Part shown: piece after piece, positions 25,940 through 34,965 of the stretch
Position numbering within the stretch: the stretch's first letter is position 1
Layout of the letters: every line of letters starts with the position of its first letter
Source: Rugosimonospora acidiphila
Lineage (GTDB): Bacteria > Actinomycetota > Actinomycetes > Mycobacteriales > Micromonosporaceae
DNA length: 64,000 bases
Assembly: GCF_039543385.1 (NCBI RefSeq)
Contig: NZ_BAABJQ010000040.1
Span: 1-64,000, forward strand
Reading direction: 5' to 3'
The notes under the pieces: model-generated
Seen by the model: only the letters and a program-made list of their open reading frames with translations
What the model was told of the DNA's origin: nothing
The model's database searches: none
Translations under genes and position numbers: made by a program

Positions 25940-27055
25940 GTGAGGGCAAGGGTATCCGGGCGAGCGCGACCGATGGGCATCGTCCTGCTGTCGCTCGTGC
26001 TGGTCGTCGGGATGGCCGGCTGCGCCAGGCGTGGCTCCTCGGCCGGTGGGGCCGCCGGCGACAAGGCGGCCACGTTCTACCAGGGCAAGACCATCACCAT
26101 CACCACCAAGTCCTCGCCCGGCGGCAACGGTGACACCACCGCACGGCTGCTGGCGCAGTACCTGCCGGACTACATCCCCGGCCATCCGCACGTCGTGGTG
26201 AAGAACAACGCCGGCGGCGCGGGCAGCGTGATGATGAAGAACGTCGCCCAGGTGTTCCCCAACGACGGACTCAATCTCGCGCTGCCCGACACGGCGGTGG
26301 TGCTGCGCTGGATGTTCAAGCAGGCCGGCTCCGACTACCCGCTGGACAAGATGCCCATCATCGGCGACGTCACCGCTCCGCTGGTGGTGGTCGTGCGCAA
26401 GTCCGCCGGCACCGACCTCGCGGCGCTGCAAAAGCGCGCGCAGCCGCTGAAGGCGGGCAGCACCGCGCCGGGCGGCACCGGCGTCATCGACATGACCCTC
26501 GGCTTCGGGCTGCTGAACATCCCGGTCAAGGAGGTCTACGGCTACTCCGGTGCGGGCCCGGTGGCCCTGGCGCTGGAGCGCGGCGAGGCCGACACCGCCT
26601 CGCCGGCCGCCGGCGCCTACCTCAGCTCCTACAAGACGCTGTCCGACCGGGGCATCGTGTACCCGTTCTACCAGGTCGGCGACCCGGGCCCGAACAACAC
26701 GCTGGTCCGCTCGCCCGCGCTGTCGGAGTTCCCCACCCTGCAGGAGGTGTACCAGCAGCAGTTCGGCCACGCCCCCACGGGACCGGAGTGGAACGCGGTG
26801 CTGAAGCTGGCCGACATGGTGCAGCTGGGCCTGTTCCTATGCGCCCGCCCCGACACCCCGCCCGCGGCGCTGACCGCACTGCGGCAGGGGTTCGACAAGA
26901 TGGCCGCCGACGACAAGGTCAAGACCAAGCTCAACACCACGCTCGGTGGTGCGGTCAGCGTCGGCAACGGGGAGGCGGCCACGCTGCTGAAGAACCTGTT
27001 GGCCACCTCGGGTGACCTGCTGACCTCACTGGAGAACGCGGCGAACGGCAAGTAG
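25940..27055 (+). CDS. Tripartite tricarboxylate transporter receptor (TctC/Bug family) lipoprotein
   Basis: 371 residues from GTG 25940, behind an AAGGGGAAA stretch. A hydrophobic segment and lipobox (VGMAGC) give a lipid-anchored receptor. The Bug fold shows in YQGKTITITTKSSPGGNGDTTAR (split: first strand then glycine loop), VVVKNNAGGAG and a closing AATLLKNLLA-type helix. These receptors bind carboxylates such as citrate, tricarballylate or terephthalate and feed a TctAB membrane pair. The fused TctAB follows after a hairpin. Confidence 0.87.
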   Translation: MRARVSGRARPMGIVLLSLVLVVGMAGCARRGSSAGGAAGDKAATFYQGKTITITTKSSPGGNGDTTARLLAQYLPDYIPGHPHVVVKNNAGGAGSVMMKNVAQVFPNDGLNLALPDTAVVLRWMFKQAGSDYPLDKMPIIGDVTAPLVVVVRKSAGTDLAALQKRAQPLKAGSTAPGGTGVIDMTLGFGLLNIPVKEVYGYSGAGPVALALERGEADTASPAAGAYLSSYKTLSDRGIVYPFYQVGDPGPNNTLVRSPALSEFPTLQEVYQQQFGHAPTGPEWNAVLKLADMVQLGLFLCARPDTPPAALTALRQGFDKMAADDKVKTKLNTTLGGAVSVGNGEAATLLKNLLATSGDLLTSLENAANGK

Positions 27056-27058
27056 CCC

Positions 27059-27098
27059 GGTGCGGGCCCGGACCGCACGCGTGGCTCGGGCCCGCACC
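27059..27098 (+). terminator. Hairpin between TctC and TctAB genes
   Basis: GGTGCGGGCCCG (27059-27070) pairs perfectly with CGGGCCCGCACC (27087-27098). Being inside the operon, it probably protects or partly terminates the mRNA so that the receptor is made in excess over the membrane protein. Confidence 0.7.
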
Positions 27099-27125
27099 GC
27101 GACCGACGAAGGCGGGTGACACGAC

Positions 27126-29315
27126 GTGGTCGACGCGTTTCTCAACAGCGTGGGGCATGTGGCGAACGGCAGCGTGCTGCTGCTGATGATGGTGGGCATC
27201 GTGATCGGACTGCTCACCGGTCTGCTTCCCGGGTTGGGCGGCGTGGTGGTGCTGGTGCTGCTGCTGCCGTTCACCCTCACGATGTCGCCGTTCGAGGCGT
27301 TCGCGCTGCTGCTGAGCACCTACGCGGTGTTCAGCATCACCGGCGACATGACCTCGATACTGATCGGCATACCGGCTCATCCCGAGTGCGCGGCCCTGGT
27401 GCCCGACGGGTACCCGATGACGAAGCGCGGCGAGGCGGCCCGGGCGCTGGGCGCCACCATCTTCAGCGCCATGGTCGGCGCGCTCATCGGCGCGGTCATG
27501 CTGTTTCTGCTCATTCCGGTGCTGCGGCCGTTGGTGGTGGACATCGGCTCGCCGGAGCTGTTCGCGATCGTCCTGCTGGGACTGGCCATGGTGGGCAGCC
27601 TCAGCGGCAAGAGCGTGCTGAAGGGCATCGTGGCGGCGTGCTTCGGCATGCTGCTGGCCTCGGTCGGCACCAACGCCCAGACCGGCATCGTGCGGTACGG
27701 CTTCGGCAGCCTCAGCCTGCTGGACGGGCTGTCGCTGGTGGCCATCGCGTTGGGTCTTTTCGCGGTACCCGAAATCATGGAGCTGCACGCGCGCGGCCGG
27801 CACGGCGTCTCGGAGCGCCCGCAGCTGTCCGGCGGCGTGCTGACCGGAGTCAAGGACGTGCTGGCCCGCCCCGGGCTGCTGGTGCGTGGCAGCCTCATCG
27901 GGGCGGTGATGTCGATGCTGCCCGGGCTGGGCAGCGCGGTGGGGCAGTGGGTCGCGTACGGGCAGGCGGCGCAGATCTCCAAGCATCCCGAGCGGTTCGG
28001 CACCGGCGTCATCGAGGGCGTCATCGCCCCCGCCTCGGCGAACAACTCCAAGGAGGCCGGCTCGCTGGTGCCCACCATCGCGGTCGGCGTACCCGGCTCG
28101 GCCGCGATGGCGATCCTGCTCGGCGCCTTCGTCGTGGTCGGCATCAACCCGGGGCCGTCCATGCTCGGCACGCACCTGAACATCACCTACTTCATGATCT
28201 GGATGCTGGTACTGGCCAACGTGATCGGCGCGGCGCTGTCGTTCGTGTTCCTCAAGTCGATGGCCCGGATCAGCGTGGTGCCCGCGATGACCCTCATGCC
28301 GATCGTCAGCGCGCTGGTCATCATCGGCAGCGCGGTCTCGGCGGCGCGCTGGAGCGACGTGGTCACCCTGATCGTCACCGGCGTAGTGGCCTGGCTCATG
28401 CGCCGGGCCGGGTGGTCGGTCGTGCCGGTGATTCTCGGGTTCGTGCTCGGCGGCAACGCGGAGAGCTTCCTGTGGATCAGCGTCGGCACCTACAAGACCA
28501 GTTGGCTGCACTCGCCGGTGGTCGACGTGCTGTTCGCGCTGACCATCGTGCTGGCCGTGGGCACCGCATGGCGCAAGTCGCGATCCCGGCGGCGGGCCGT
28601 GGCGTCGGGCACGGTCGCCGAGGCGGACGGGCCGAGCCGGGCGTGGACCTGGGGATCGCTCGGCCTGGCCGCCGGCTTCACCGTGCTGGGCGCGGTCGCG
28701 CTGACCCTGGCCTGGCACTGGCCGCTGGAGGCGAGGGCGTTCCCGACCGCCATCGGCGGCCTGCTGGTGGTGCTCGGCCTGCTGGAAATCGGCGTGGAGG
28801 TGCGGGCGATGACCCGTCACCGCCGCGCCACGCCGGTGGGCGATTCCCCTGCGGGCGCGGGCGTAAGCCCGGGCGCGGACGTGGGCGGCGTGGGTGTGGG
28901 CGCGGTGCCGGACGCCGCGGCTCCGGTCGGTGGTCCGGCCCCGGATTCGTTGGTACCCGAGCCGAGCGGCACGCGCGTGCCGGGCGGCGGCGCGGGGCTC
29001 GCGGAACCGGCGGTGGCGGGCACGGCGACCGGTGTGCTGGACGCGGCCCCGGCCGCCGAGCCCCCGGCCGAGCTTCCGGTGAACCGGTCGCTGGCCGGCC
29101 TCGGCTGGTTCGTGGTCGCCGCGGCACTCAGCTACGGGTTCGGCTTCCTCATCGGGATGATCGTTTTCGTCTTCGGGTACATGATGTCCACCCGGCGCGG
29201 CCTGATCCGCTCGGCCCTCATGGCGGCGGCCGTGGGCGTGGCCTTCTACGTGCTGTTCGTTCTGGTCCTCAATGTGGCCATGCCGATCCCGCTGATCGGC
29301 CCCAGCTTCATCTGA
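27126..29315 (+). CDS. Fused TctA-TctB tripartite tricarboxylate transporter membrane protein
   Basis: 729 residues. Residues 1 to about 485 are a complete TctA channel with its glycine motif GLLTGLLPGLGG, the GIPAHPECAALVPDGYPM block and PGPSMLGTHLN. Residues about 505-729 are a TctB small subunit with four membrane helices. Within this TctB part, an Ala/Gly/Pro/Val-rich low-complexity linker (about 564-651) separates helix 2 from helix 3. TctA and TctB are normally separate genes. GTG 27126 follows GAAGGCGGG. The protein imports the ligand of the preceding receptor using an ion gradient. Confidence 0.85.
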   Translation: MVDAFLNSVGHVANGSVLLLMMVGIVIGLLTGLLPGLGGVVVLVLLLPFTLTMSPFEAFALLLSTYAVFSITGDMTSILIGIPAHPECAALVPDGYPMTKRGEAARALGATIFSAMVGALIGAVMLFLLIPVLRPLVVDIGSPELFAIVLLGLAMVGSLSGKSVLKGIVAACFGMLLASVGTNAQTGIVRYGFGSLSLLDGLSLVAIALGLFAVPEIMELHARGRHGVSERPQLSGGVLTGVKDVLARPGLLVRGSLIGAVMSMLPGLGSAVGQWVAYGQAAQISKHPERFGTGVIEGVIAPASANNSKEAGSLVPTIAVGVPGSAAMAILLGAFVVVGINPGPSMLGTHLNITYFMIWMLVLANVIGAALSFVFLKSMARISVVPAMTLMPIVSALVIIGSAVSAARWSDVVTLIVTGVVAWLMRRAGWSVVPVILGFVLGGNAESFLWISVGTYKTSWLHSPVVDVLFALTIVLAVGTAWRKSRSRRRAVASGTVAEADGPSRAWTWGSLGLAAGFTVLGAVALTLAWHWPLEARAFPTAIGGLLVVLGLLEIGVEVRAMTRHRRATPVGDSPAGAGVSPGADVGGVGVGAVPDAAAPVGGPAPDSLVPEPSGTRVPGGGAGLAEPAVAGTATGVLDAAPAAEPPAELPVNRSLAGLGWFVVAAALSYGFGFLIGMIVFVFGYMMSTRRGLIRSALMAAAVGVAFYVLFVLVLNVAMPIPLIGPSFI

Positions 29316-29372
29316 CGCCCAGCGGCCTCAACCGCCATCCGTACCCGCCGTTCGCAGCCGAAGGGAGCGTCG

Positions 29373-31025
29373 ATGACCGAGTCGCAGCCGCCGTCCGCGG
29401 GCGGGCCCGGGCCGGTGGCCGCTGGCCCGGCGATGCCCGGGCGGATCTTCGACCTGCTGGACAACGTCACGCTGACCTCGGTCGGGGTGGACATCGGCTC
29501 ATCCACCTCGCACCTCATGTTCTCCCGGGTGCGGCTGCGCCGCGAGGCGCTCGGACTGTCCAGCCGGTACCGGGTGGTGTCGCGGGAGGTGCTGTGGCGC
29601 TCGCCCGTGGTGTTCACCCCGTACCTCGCCGACGGCCTCATCGACGCCGACGCGGTCGCTGGGTTCGTCGGCGAGTGCCGCTCCCGCGCCGGCATCGCGC
29701 CCGAGGCCGTGGACACGGGCGCGGTCATCCTGACCGGGGAGGCGCTCAAGCGGCGCAACGCCCGGGCCCTGGCCGGCGCGGTGGCCAGCGGCTCGGGCGA
29801 CTTCGTCTGCGTGTCCGCCGGGCACAACCTGGAGGCACTGCTGGCCGCGCACGGATCGGGCTCGGTCGAGGCGTCCTGCCGGGACGGCACCTCGGTGCTC
29901 TGCGTCGACATCGGCGGCGGCACCACCAAACTGGCCCTCATCAAGGCCGGTGAGGTGGTGGCGACGGCCGCGATCGAGGTGGGCGGACGGATGGTCGCCT
30001 GGGACGCCGATCGGCGGGTGACGGTGGTCGCCGCCGCGACGGGCGCGCTGGCCGCGCCGGGCGAACTCGACGGGGTGGGGCCGGGTGGGCTCGATGGGGC
30101 GGGGTCGGGTGGCGCTCCGCGCCCGGGCGAATTCTTCGGCCCGGAGGCGGAGCGGACGCTGGCCGCCGCGGTCGCGGCGCAGATCCTGGCGGTGCCCGCC
30201 GGGCGCCCGGCGGAACTGCGGCCCGACCTGGTGCTCACGGAACCGGTCTTCGACCTGATGACCGGCGCGGACGCGGTGACCTTCTCCGGCGGGGTCGCGG
30301 AGTACATCTTCGACCGGGACCGCACCGACCACGGCGACCTCGGTCGGGCCATCGCGGCCGAGATCCGGGCGGCGATCGCCCGCGGCGCGCTGGCGGCGCC
30401 CGTACTGGACACCGGGCAGGGCATCCGCGCCACGGTGGTGGGCGCCTCGCAGTTCTCGGTACAGGTCACCGGGAACACCGTGGCCGTGTCCGGGGCGGCC
30501 CTGCCGCTGCGCAACCTGCCGGTCGTGCATCCGAGGATCGACCTCGCCGGCGACATCGCGCCGGAGGCGGTGGCGGCGGCCATCGCGCGGGCGGCCAGGG
30601 CGCGCGACCTCTCCGGCGGCGACCCGTTCGCCATCGCGCTGCGGTGGAGCGGCCCGCCGTCGTACCCCCGGCTGCGGGCCCTGGCCGAGGGCATCGCCGA
30701 AGGCCTGCGCGGCGGCCGGTTCGCCGGTGCGGCGGGTGAGCCGCCGCCCGCGGTCATCCTGCTGGACCGGGACCTGGCCGCCTCGCTGGGCGCCCTGCTG
30801 GTCGAGGAGATGGCGCTGCCCGGTCCGCTGGTCTGCCTGGACAACCTGGAGTTCGCGCCGCTGGACTACGTCGACATCGGGCCCCGCATCTGGCCGGCCG
30901 GCGTGTTCCCGGTGGTCATCAAGTCGTTGCTGTTCGATGCGGCGGGGCGGACCGCCCCGGGCGATCCGCCGCGCCAGGCCGCGTCGAACGGCGCGTGGAC
31001 GGAAGGAGGGCACCAGCATGAGTGA
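29373..31025 (+). CDS. EutA-like reactivating factor (ethanolamine ammonia-lyase reactivase family)
   Basis: 550 residues, somewhat longer than E. coli EutA. Two ATPase phosphate motifs of the actin/Hsp70 superfamily are present: GVDIGSSTSHL (38-48) and CVDIGGGTTK (about 177-186). Other EutA hallmarks are SREVLWRSPVVFTPYL, SGAVILTGEALKRRNAR-like DTGAVILTGEALKRRNAR, ALPLRNLPVVHP and a C-terminal DYVDIG ... PVVIKSLLF. EutA removes damaged cobalamin from ethanolamine ammonia-lyase. No eutB, eutC or other cobalamin enzyme is in the window, so its client is unknown. It is part of the first Tct operon and overlaps the next bicupin gene by eight bases. Confidence 0.8.
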   Translation: MTESQPPSAGGPGPVAAGPAMPGRIFDLLDNVTLTSVGVDIGSSTSHLMFSRVRLRREALGLSSRYRVVSREVLWRSPVVFTPYLADGLIDADAVAGFVGECRSRAGIAPEAVDTGAVILTGEALKRRNARALAGAVASGSGDFVCVSAGHNLEALLAAHGSGSVEASCRDGTSVLCVDIGGGTTKLALIKAGEVVATAAIEVGGRMVAWDADRRVTVVAAATGALAAPGELDGVGPGGLDGAGSGGAPRPGEFFGPEAERTLAAAVAAQILAVPAGRPAELRPDLVLTEPVFDLMTGADAVTFSGGVAEYIFDRDRTDHGDLGRAIAAEIRAAIARGALAAPVLDTGQGIRATVVGASQFSVQVTGNTVAVSGAALPLRNLPVVHPRIDLAGDIAPEAVAAAIARAARARDLSGGDPFAIALRWSGPPSYPRLRALAEGIAEGLRGGRFAGAAGEPPPAVILLDRDLAASLGALLVEEMALPGPLVCLDNLEFAPLDYVDIGPRIWPAGVFPVVIKSLLFDAAGRTAPGDPPRQAASNGAWTEGGHQHE

Positions 31026-32112
31026 CGCATCGGTCGCGGATCCGGACACCCGGTTTCTGATCAACGCGTACCGCGACTGGGTCGAGGGTGAGGGCGTGCC
31101 GCTCATCGAGGACTTCGCGGTCGACCTGCGCACTGCGCCGGTCGCGCCGTGGCCGCGGTTGGGCGTCAACGGCGCCGTGGTCAACGTGGCCGGACGGGGA
31201 GACTTCCTCGACCTGTGGCTGCTCGACCTGCCGCCCGGCCAGGCGCTCGTACCGCAGCACCACCTCTTCGAGGCGGTCGCGTACGTCATCTCCGGTCGGG
31301 GCAGCACCACCATCGAGACCCGCGACTGTAGCCACAGCTTCGAGTGGGGCCCGAAGAGCATGTTCGCGCTGCCGCTCAACGCGCGGTACCAGTTGTTCAA
31401 CGCCAGCGGCCGGGAGCCGGCCAGGATCGCGCTGACCACCGCGTTCCCCATCATGATGAACCTGCTGCACAACGCGGACTTCATCTTCGATGTGGACTTC
31501 GAGTTCGCCGAGCGCCTGCGCGGCCCGGCCGGTCACTTCCGCGGCGAGGGGCGGCACCTGTCCGACCTGCACGCCGACCTGACGCACAACTTCTGGGAAA
31601 CCAACTTCGTGCCGGATCTGGGGGTCTTCGCCGAACTGCGGCCGCTGGAGCGCCGGGGCACGGCGAGCAACGGCATCCAGTTCATGCTCGCCGACGGGGT
31701 GCTGCACGCGCACATGTCGGAGATCGCGGTGGGCCGGTACAAGAAGGCGCACCGGCACATGGGCGGCACGCACATCTACCCGGTCACCGGCGCCGGCTAT
31801 TCGCTGCTGTGGTACGAGGGGGACACGACGCGCCACCGGGTCGACTGGTGCCACGGCGTGGTCTACTCGCCGCCGGACAACATGTACCACCAGCACTTCA
31901 ACGTCAGCGGGGAGCCAGCACGCTACTTCGCGGTCAAGATGGGTAACTACCGCTACCCCGTGACGGCCCGGATGAACAGCCAGTTCGCGGCCAGCAGCGA
32001 GCAGATCCGGGAGCGCAAGACGCAGATCGAGTATGAGGACGAGGATCCCGCGATCCGCGAGCTGTACCTCAGCGAGCTGGCCAAGGTGAGCATCGCGCCC
32101 AAGTTGACCTGA
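31018..32112 (+). CDS. Bicupin protein 1
   Basis: 364 residues with two cupin domains. In the first, PQHHLFEAVAYVISGRG (about 78-94) carries two His and one Glu of the metal motif. In the second, YKKAHRHMGGTHIYPV and YHQHFN supply His ligands. The architecture resembles ring-cleaving bicupins such as gentisate dioxygenase, but sequence blocks differ and the reaction is unknown. It starts at ATG 31018 behind GGAAGGAGG and overlaps the EutA-like gene. Two related bicupins follow (32270 and 34966). Confidence 0.75.
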   Translation: MSDASVADPDTRFLINAYRDWVEGEGVPLIEDFAVDLRTAPVAPWPRLGVNGAVVNVAGRGDFLDLWLLDLPPGQALVPQHHLFEAVAYVISGRGSTTIETRDCSHSFEWGPKSMFALPLNARYQLFNASGREPARIALTTAFPIMMNLLHNADFIFDVDFEFAERLRGPAGHFRGEGRHLSDLHADLTHNFWETNFVPDLGVFAELRPLERRGTASNGIQFMLADGVLHAHMSEIAVGRYKKAHRHMGGTHIYPVTGAGYSLLWYEGDTTRHRVDWCHGVVYSPPDNMYHQHFNVSGEPARYFAVKMGNYRYPVTARMNSQFAASSEQIRERKTQIEYEDEDPAIRELYLSELAKVSIAPKLT

Positions 32113-32160
32113 CGCGGCGGGGACAGCGGGGACTTGACCCGTGACCCTCGCTCATATCTT

Positions 32161-32173
32161 CTATAGGATATAG
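32161..32173 (+). promoter_or_regulatory. Island operator motif, site 5
   Basis: CTATAGGATATAG, containing ATAGGATATAG (32163-32173), an exact match. It is the most symmetrical copy (TATA-GGA-TATA) and lies about 100 bases before bicupin 2. Confidence 0.72.
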
Positions 32174-32269
32174 CTTTGCCGGCCAGCGTCGCGGACTTTA
32201 CTGCGGGTCCCCGCGCCGAGCCGTGCTGTCCCGCGTCCTTTCGCCCACGCCGACCACAAGGGAGCGTCC

Positions 32270-33448
32270 GTGTCTGAGGAGCAGTTCAAGGAACCGTTGG
32301 ATGGATCGTTCGCCGGGACGATGCGCGTCAACCGGCAGCCCACGCCGTACCAGCGCTACATGGCGGACGAGGGCATTCCGGTTTTCATCGGACCGGGCGT
32401 GCACGACGTGCGCGAGTTGGAGCTCAAGCCGTGGGCGCGGATGGGCGTCAACGCCACGTTCATCGACCTGGACAACACGACCGACCTGATGGGCATGCAC
32501 GTCATCGAGATCCCGCCGGGCGGCTCGACCGAACCGATGCAGCACTGCTTCGAGGAAAAGTGCTGGGTGGTCGAGGGCGAGGGGACCACCGAGCTGAGCC
32601 TGCCGGACGGCTCGGGGCGCCAGCGGTTCGAGTGGCACAAGAACTCGCTGTTCGCGATCCCGATGAACGCCCGCTTCCAGCTGGTCAACGCGCGGTCGAC
32701 CCCGGCGCTGCTGCTGGTGGGCAACACCGCGCCGACCGTGATGAACACGTTCGACAACCTCGACTTCGTGTTCGACAACCCGTTCGCGTTCGTCGAGCGC
32801 TACGACGGCTCGGCCGACTACTACAAGCCCAACACCGAGACCCTGGCGACCCCGGAGCTGGGCCGGGCGATGTGGAAGACGAACATCATCCCGGACATCG
32901 TCGACACCGAGTTTCCGCTGGACAACCAGCGCTCGCCCGGCTACCGGCGGATCGAGCCGAACATGGCCGGCGGCTACTTCCGCTGCTTCATCGGCGAGCA
33001 CGTGCCGGGCCGGTACTCCAAGGCGCACCACCACAAGTCGGGCGCCGTGCTCATCTGCGTCAAGGGCTCGGGCTACACGTACAACTGGCCGAACCAGGTG
33101 GGTACCCGGCCGTGGGAAAGCGGCCACGCGGACCTGGTCGAGCGGGTCGACTACGTGCAGGGCGGCATGGTCGCCGCCGCACCGGGCGGCGGCACCTGGT
33201 TCCACCAGCACTTCGGCACCAGCGCCGGACCCCTGCGGCTGCTGGTGTTCTCCGGTGGAGTCCCCGGCACCTGGTCGCAGGAGTACGGGCGGACCAACAA
33301 GACCAAGGTGTGGACCAACGCCAACATCGAGGACGGTGGCAACAGCATCAGCTACCGCAAGGAGGATCCGCACATCCGCGAGGAGTTCGAGCGGAACCTC
33401 GCCGCGAACGGCGGCACCTCCATCATGACCGACGACCTCTACGCCTGA
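32270..33448 (+). CDS. Bicupin protein 2
   Basis: 392 residues from GTG 32270 behind AAGGGAG. The first cupin has MQHCFEEKCWVVEGEG (one His replaced by Cys), and the second has YSKAHHHKSGAVLICVKGSG plus FHQHFG, a full His set. The opening TPYQRYMADEGIPVFIGPGV is shared with bicupin 3, which is its closest relative in the window. The second domain is therefore the likely metal site. The role is unknown; position between the two Tct systems suggests an oxygenase, isomerase or lyase acting on the imported acid. Confidence 0.75.
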   Translation: MSEEQFKEPLDGSFAGTMRVNRQPTPYQRYMADEGIPVFIGPGVHDVRELELKPWARMGVNATFIDLDNTTDLMGMHVIEIPPGGSTEPMQHCFEEKCWVVEGEGTTELSLPDGSGRQRFEWHKNSLFAIPMNARFQLVNARSTPALLLVGNTAPTVMNTFDNLDFVFDNPFAFVERYDGSADYYKPNTETLATPELGRAMWKTNIIPDIVDTEFPLDNQRSPGYRRIEPNMAGGYFRCFIGEHVPGRYSKAHHHKSGAVLICVKGSGYTYNWPNQVGTRPWESGHADLVERVDYVQGGMVAAAPGGGTWFHQHFGTSAGPLRLLVFSGGVPGTWSQEYGRTNKTKVWTNANIEDGGNSISYRKEDPHIREEFERNLAANGGTSIMTDDLYA

Positions 33449-33472
33449 TCGCCCGCACCGCCCGCACCGCCC

Positions 33473-33521
33473 GACCGCCCGCGCTGGCCGACGTGCCCGT
33501 GCCGGCGGGCGGCGGGCGGTC
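33473..33521. terminator. GC-rich hairpin terminator
   Basis: GACCGCCCGC (33473-33482) pairs with GCGGGCGGTC (33512-33521), with partial pairing inside the loop, 24 bases after the bicupin 2 stop. Confidence 0.5.
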
Positions 33522-33787
33522 CCGGCCGCGGGTGGCGCGGGCCGCTGTGCTGCCGGGCTCGGCCTGCGCCCCGCGAGTCGGGGCACGGATCGACTTTCGA
33601 CTGTTCCCTCTATCACCTGCAGGATATAAGATATTTCGAAACCCGCCGCTCTGGGAGGCGGGATCGACGCACCACAGTGTGACCGGACGCGCCGGCGAAT
33701 TCTCCGCGCGGGATCCGGCCAGTCGCGTGACGCATGACCTATGACTCGCACCCGGCGCGCGGTGGTACCCGCGCCGCGGAGACGTAG
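33522..33787. other. Control region of the second Tct operon
   Basis: No gene is supported between bicupin 2 and TctC-2. The region contains the preceding hairpin's flank and operator site 6. Confidence 0.5.
33619..33629 (+). promoter_or_regulatory. Island operator motif, site 6
   Basis: GCAGGATATAA, an exact match, about 160 bases before the TctC-2 start. Confidence 0.68.
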
Positions 33788-34930
33788 ATGGGATCGGTCG
33801 AAGTCATGAACGGTATTCTCAGATCGCCGGTGACCCGGGTGGTGTCCGTCCTCGCGGCGGCAACGGTACTGGCGGCATGCAGCGTCGGGGTGAACGGCAG
33901 CGGCAGCGCGGGCGGCTCCTCGGCGTCCGGCACGGACGCGGTGACCTTCGCCGGCAAGACAATCACCCTCGTAGCCCCGTTCGCGGCCGGCGGCTCGGCC
34001 GACGTCCTGGCGCGCCTGACCGCGACGCAGCTCAGCGACTTCCTGCCGGGCAAGCCGACAGTGGTGGTCAAGAACATGGACGGCGGGGGAGGGTCGGTCG
34101 GCCTGAACTACGTGGCCAACCTGCAACCGGCCAACGGCCTGACTCTCGGGTTCTTCGGCGCCGGCATGGCGACCCGCTACATCGCCAAGACCGCGGGCTT
34201 CGACGACCTTCCGGACCAGCCGCTGATCGGAGGCTTCCCGCAGGGACTGGTCCAGCCGGTCCGAGCCGCCCTGGGTACCGACATCCCGACACTGCAGAAG
34301 TCCTCGAAGCCGCTGCGGGTCGCCGAGACCTCCGCCGGCGGCACCGGCGCCCTGTCGGCCACCATCGGCGACGGCCTGCTCGGCATACCGATCAAGCAGA
34401 TCTTCGGGTTCAGCGGCGGCGGGGCCGACGCGGCCACCTCGATGCTCAGCGGCGAGACCGACGCCGCGCAGACCGCCGACACCTCCTACGACCAGACGTT
34501 CCAGCCGTACGTCAAGAGCGGCAAGTTCAACGCGCTGTTCCAGACCGGCATCATGAACTCCCAGCAGCAGATCGTCCGCAGCCCCCTGGCGCCCAACGTG
34601 CCGACGATCCTGGAGATCTATCAGCAGCTGCACCCCAACGCGCAGCCCTCCGGCGAACTGTGGACGACCTACCAGCTCGCGGCCAACCTGAACACCTCGA
34701 ACTACGTGCTCGCGGCGCGAAAGGGCACCCCCGACAACATCATGTCGACGGTGCGGACCGCGTTCAACAAGATGGCCGCCAGCGACGGCTGGAAGACCTT
34801 CACCCAGTCGAAGCTCACCGTCCCGCTGGCGACCACGGACGCCACGGTGGCCACCAAGTCGTGGAACGCGTTCCTGGACAGCTCACCGGAGCAGGTGGCG
34901 CTGTTCAAGAAGTACAGCGGTCTGAAGTAG
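33788..34930 (+). CDS. Second TctC/Bug-family receptor lipoprotein
   Basis: 380 residues. A signal sequence with lipobox VLAAC (near residue 31) is followed by the Bug fold: FAGKTITLVAPFAAGGSADVLAR split over the first strand and glycine loop, VVVKNMDGGGGSVGLNYVAN, and a conserved GGTGALSATIGDGLLGIPIKQI stretch in two parts. The ATG at 33788 has GGAG six bases upstream; ATG 33806 is possible. It pairs with the fused TctAB at 36188, with bicupin 3 inserted between them. Confidence 0.85.
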   Translation: MGSVEVMNGILRSPVTRVVSVLAAATVLAACSVGVNGSGSAGGSSASGTDAVTFAGKTITLVAPFAAGGSADVLARLTATQLSDFLPGKPTVVVKNMDGGGGSVGLNYVANLQPANGLTLGFFGAGMATRYIAKTAGFDDLPDQPLIGGFPQGLVQPVRAALGTDIPTLQKSSKPLRVAETSAGGTGALSATIGDGLLGIPIKQIFGFSGGGADAATSMLSGETDAAQTADTSYDQTFQPYVKSGKFNALFQTGIMNSQQQIVRSPLAPNVPTILEIYQQLHPNAQPSGELWTTYQLAANLNTSNYVLAARKGTPDNIMSTVRTAFNKMAASDGWKTFTQSKLTVPLATTDATVATKSWNAFLDSSPEQVALFKKYSGLK

Positions 34931-34965
34931 AGGGTGCCGGCGAGACCAGACCAGGAGGTTGCCCG

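Noticed and set aside
27116..29953. Second long plus-strand frame overlapping TctAB-1 and EutA-like genes
   Set aside because: Arg/Gly/Ala-rich translation without motifs, in a shifted frame of two clear genes.
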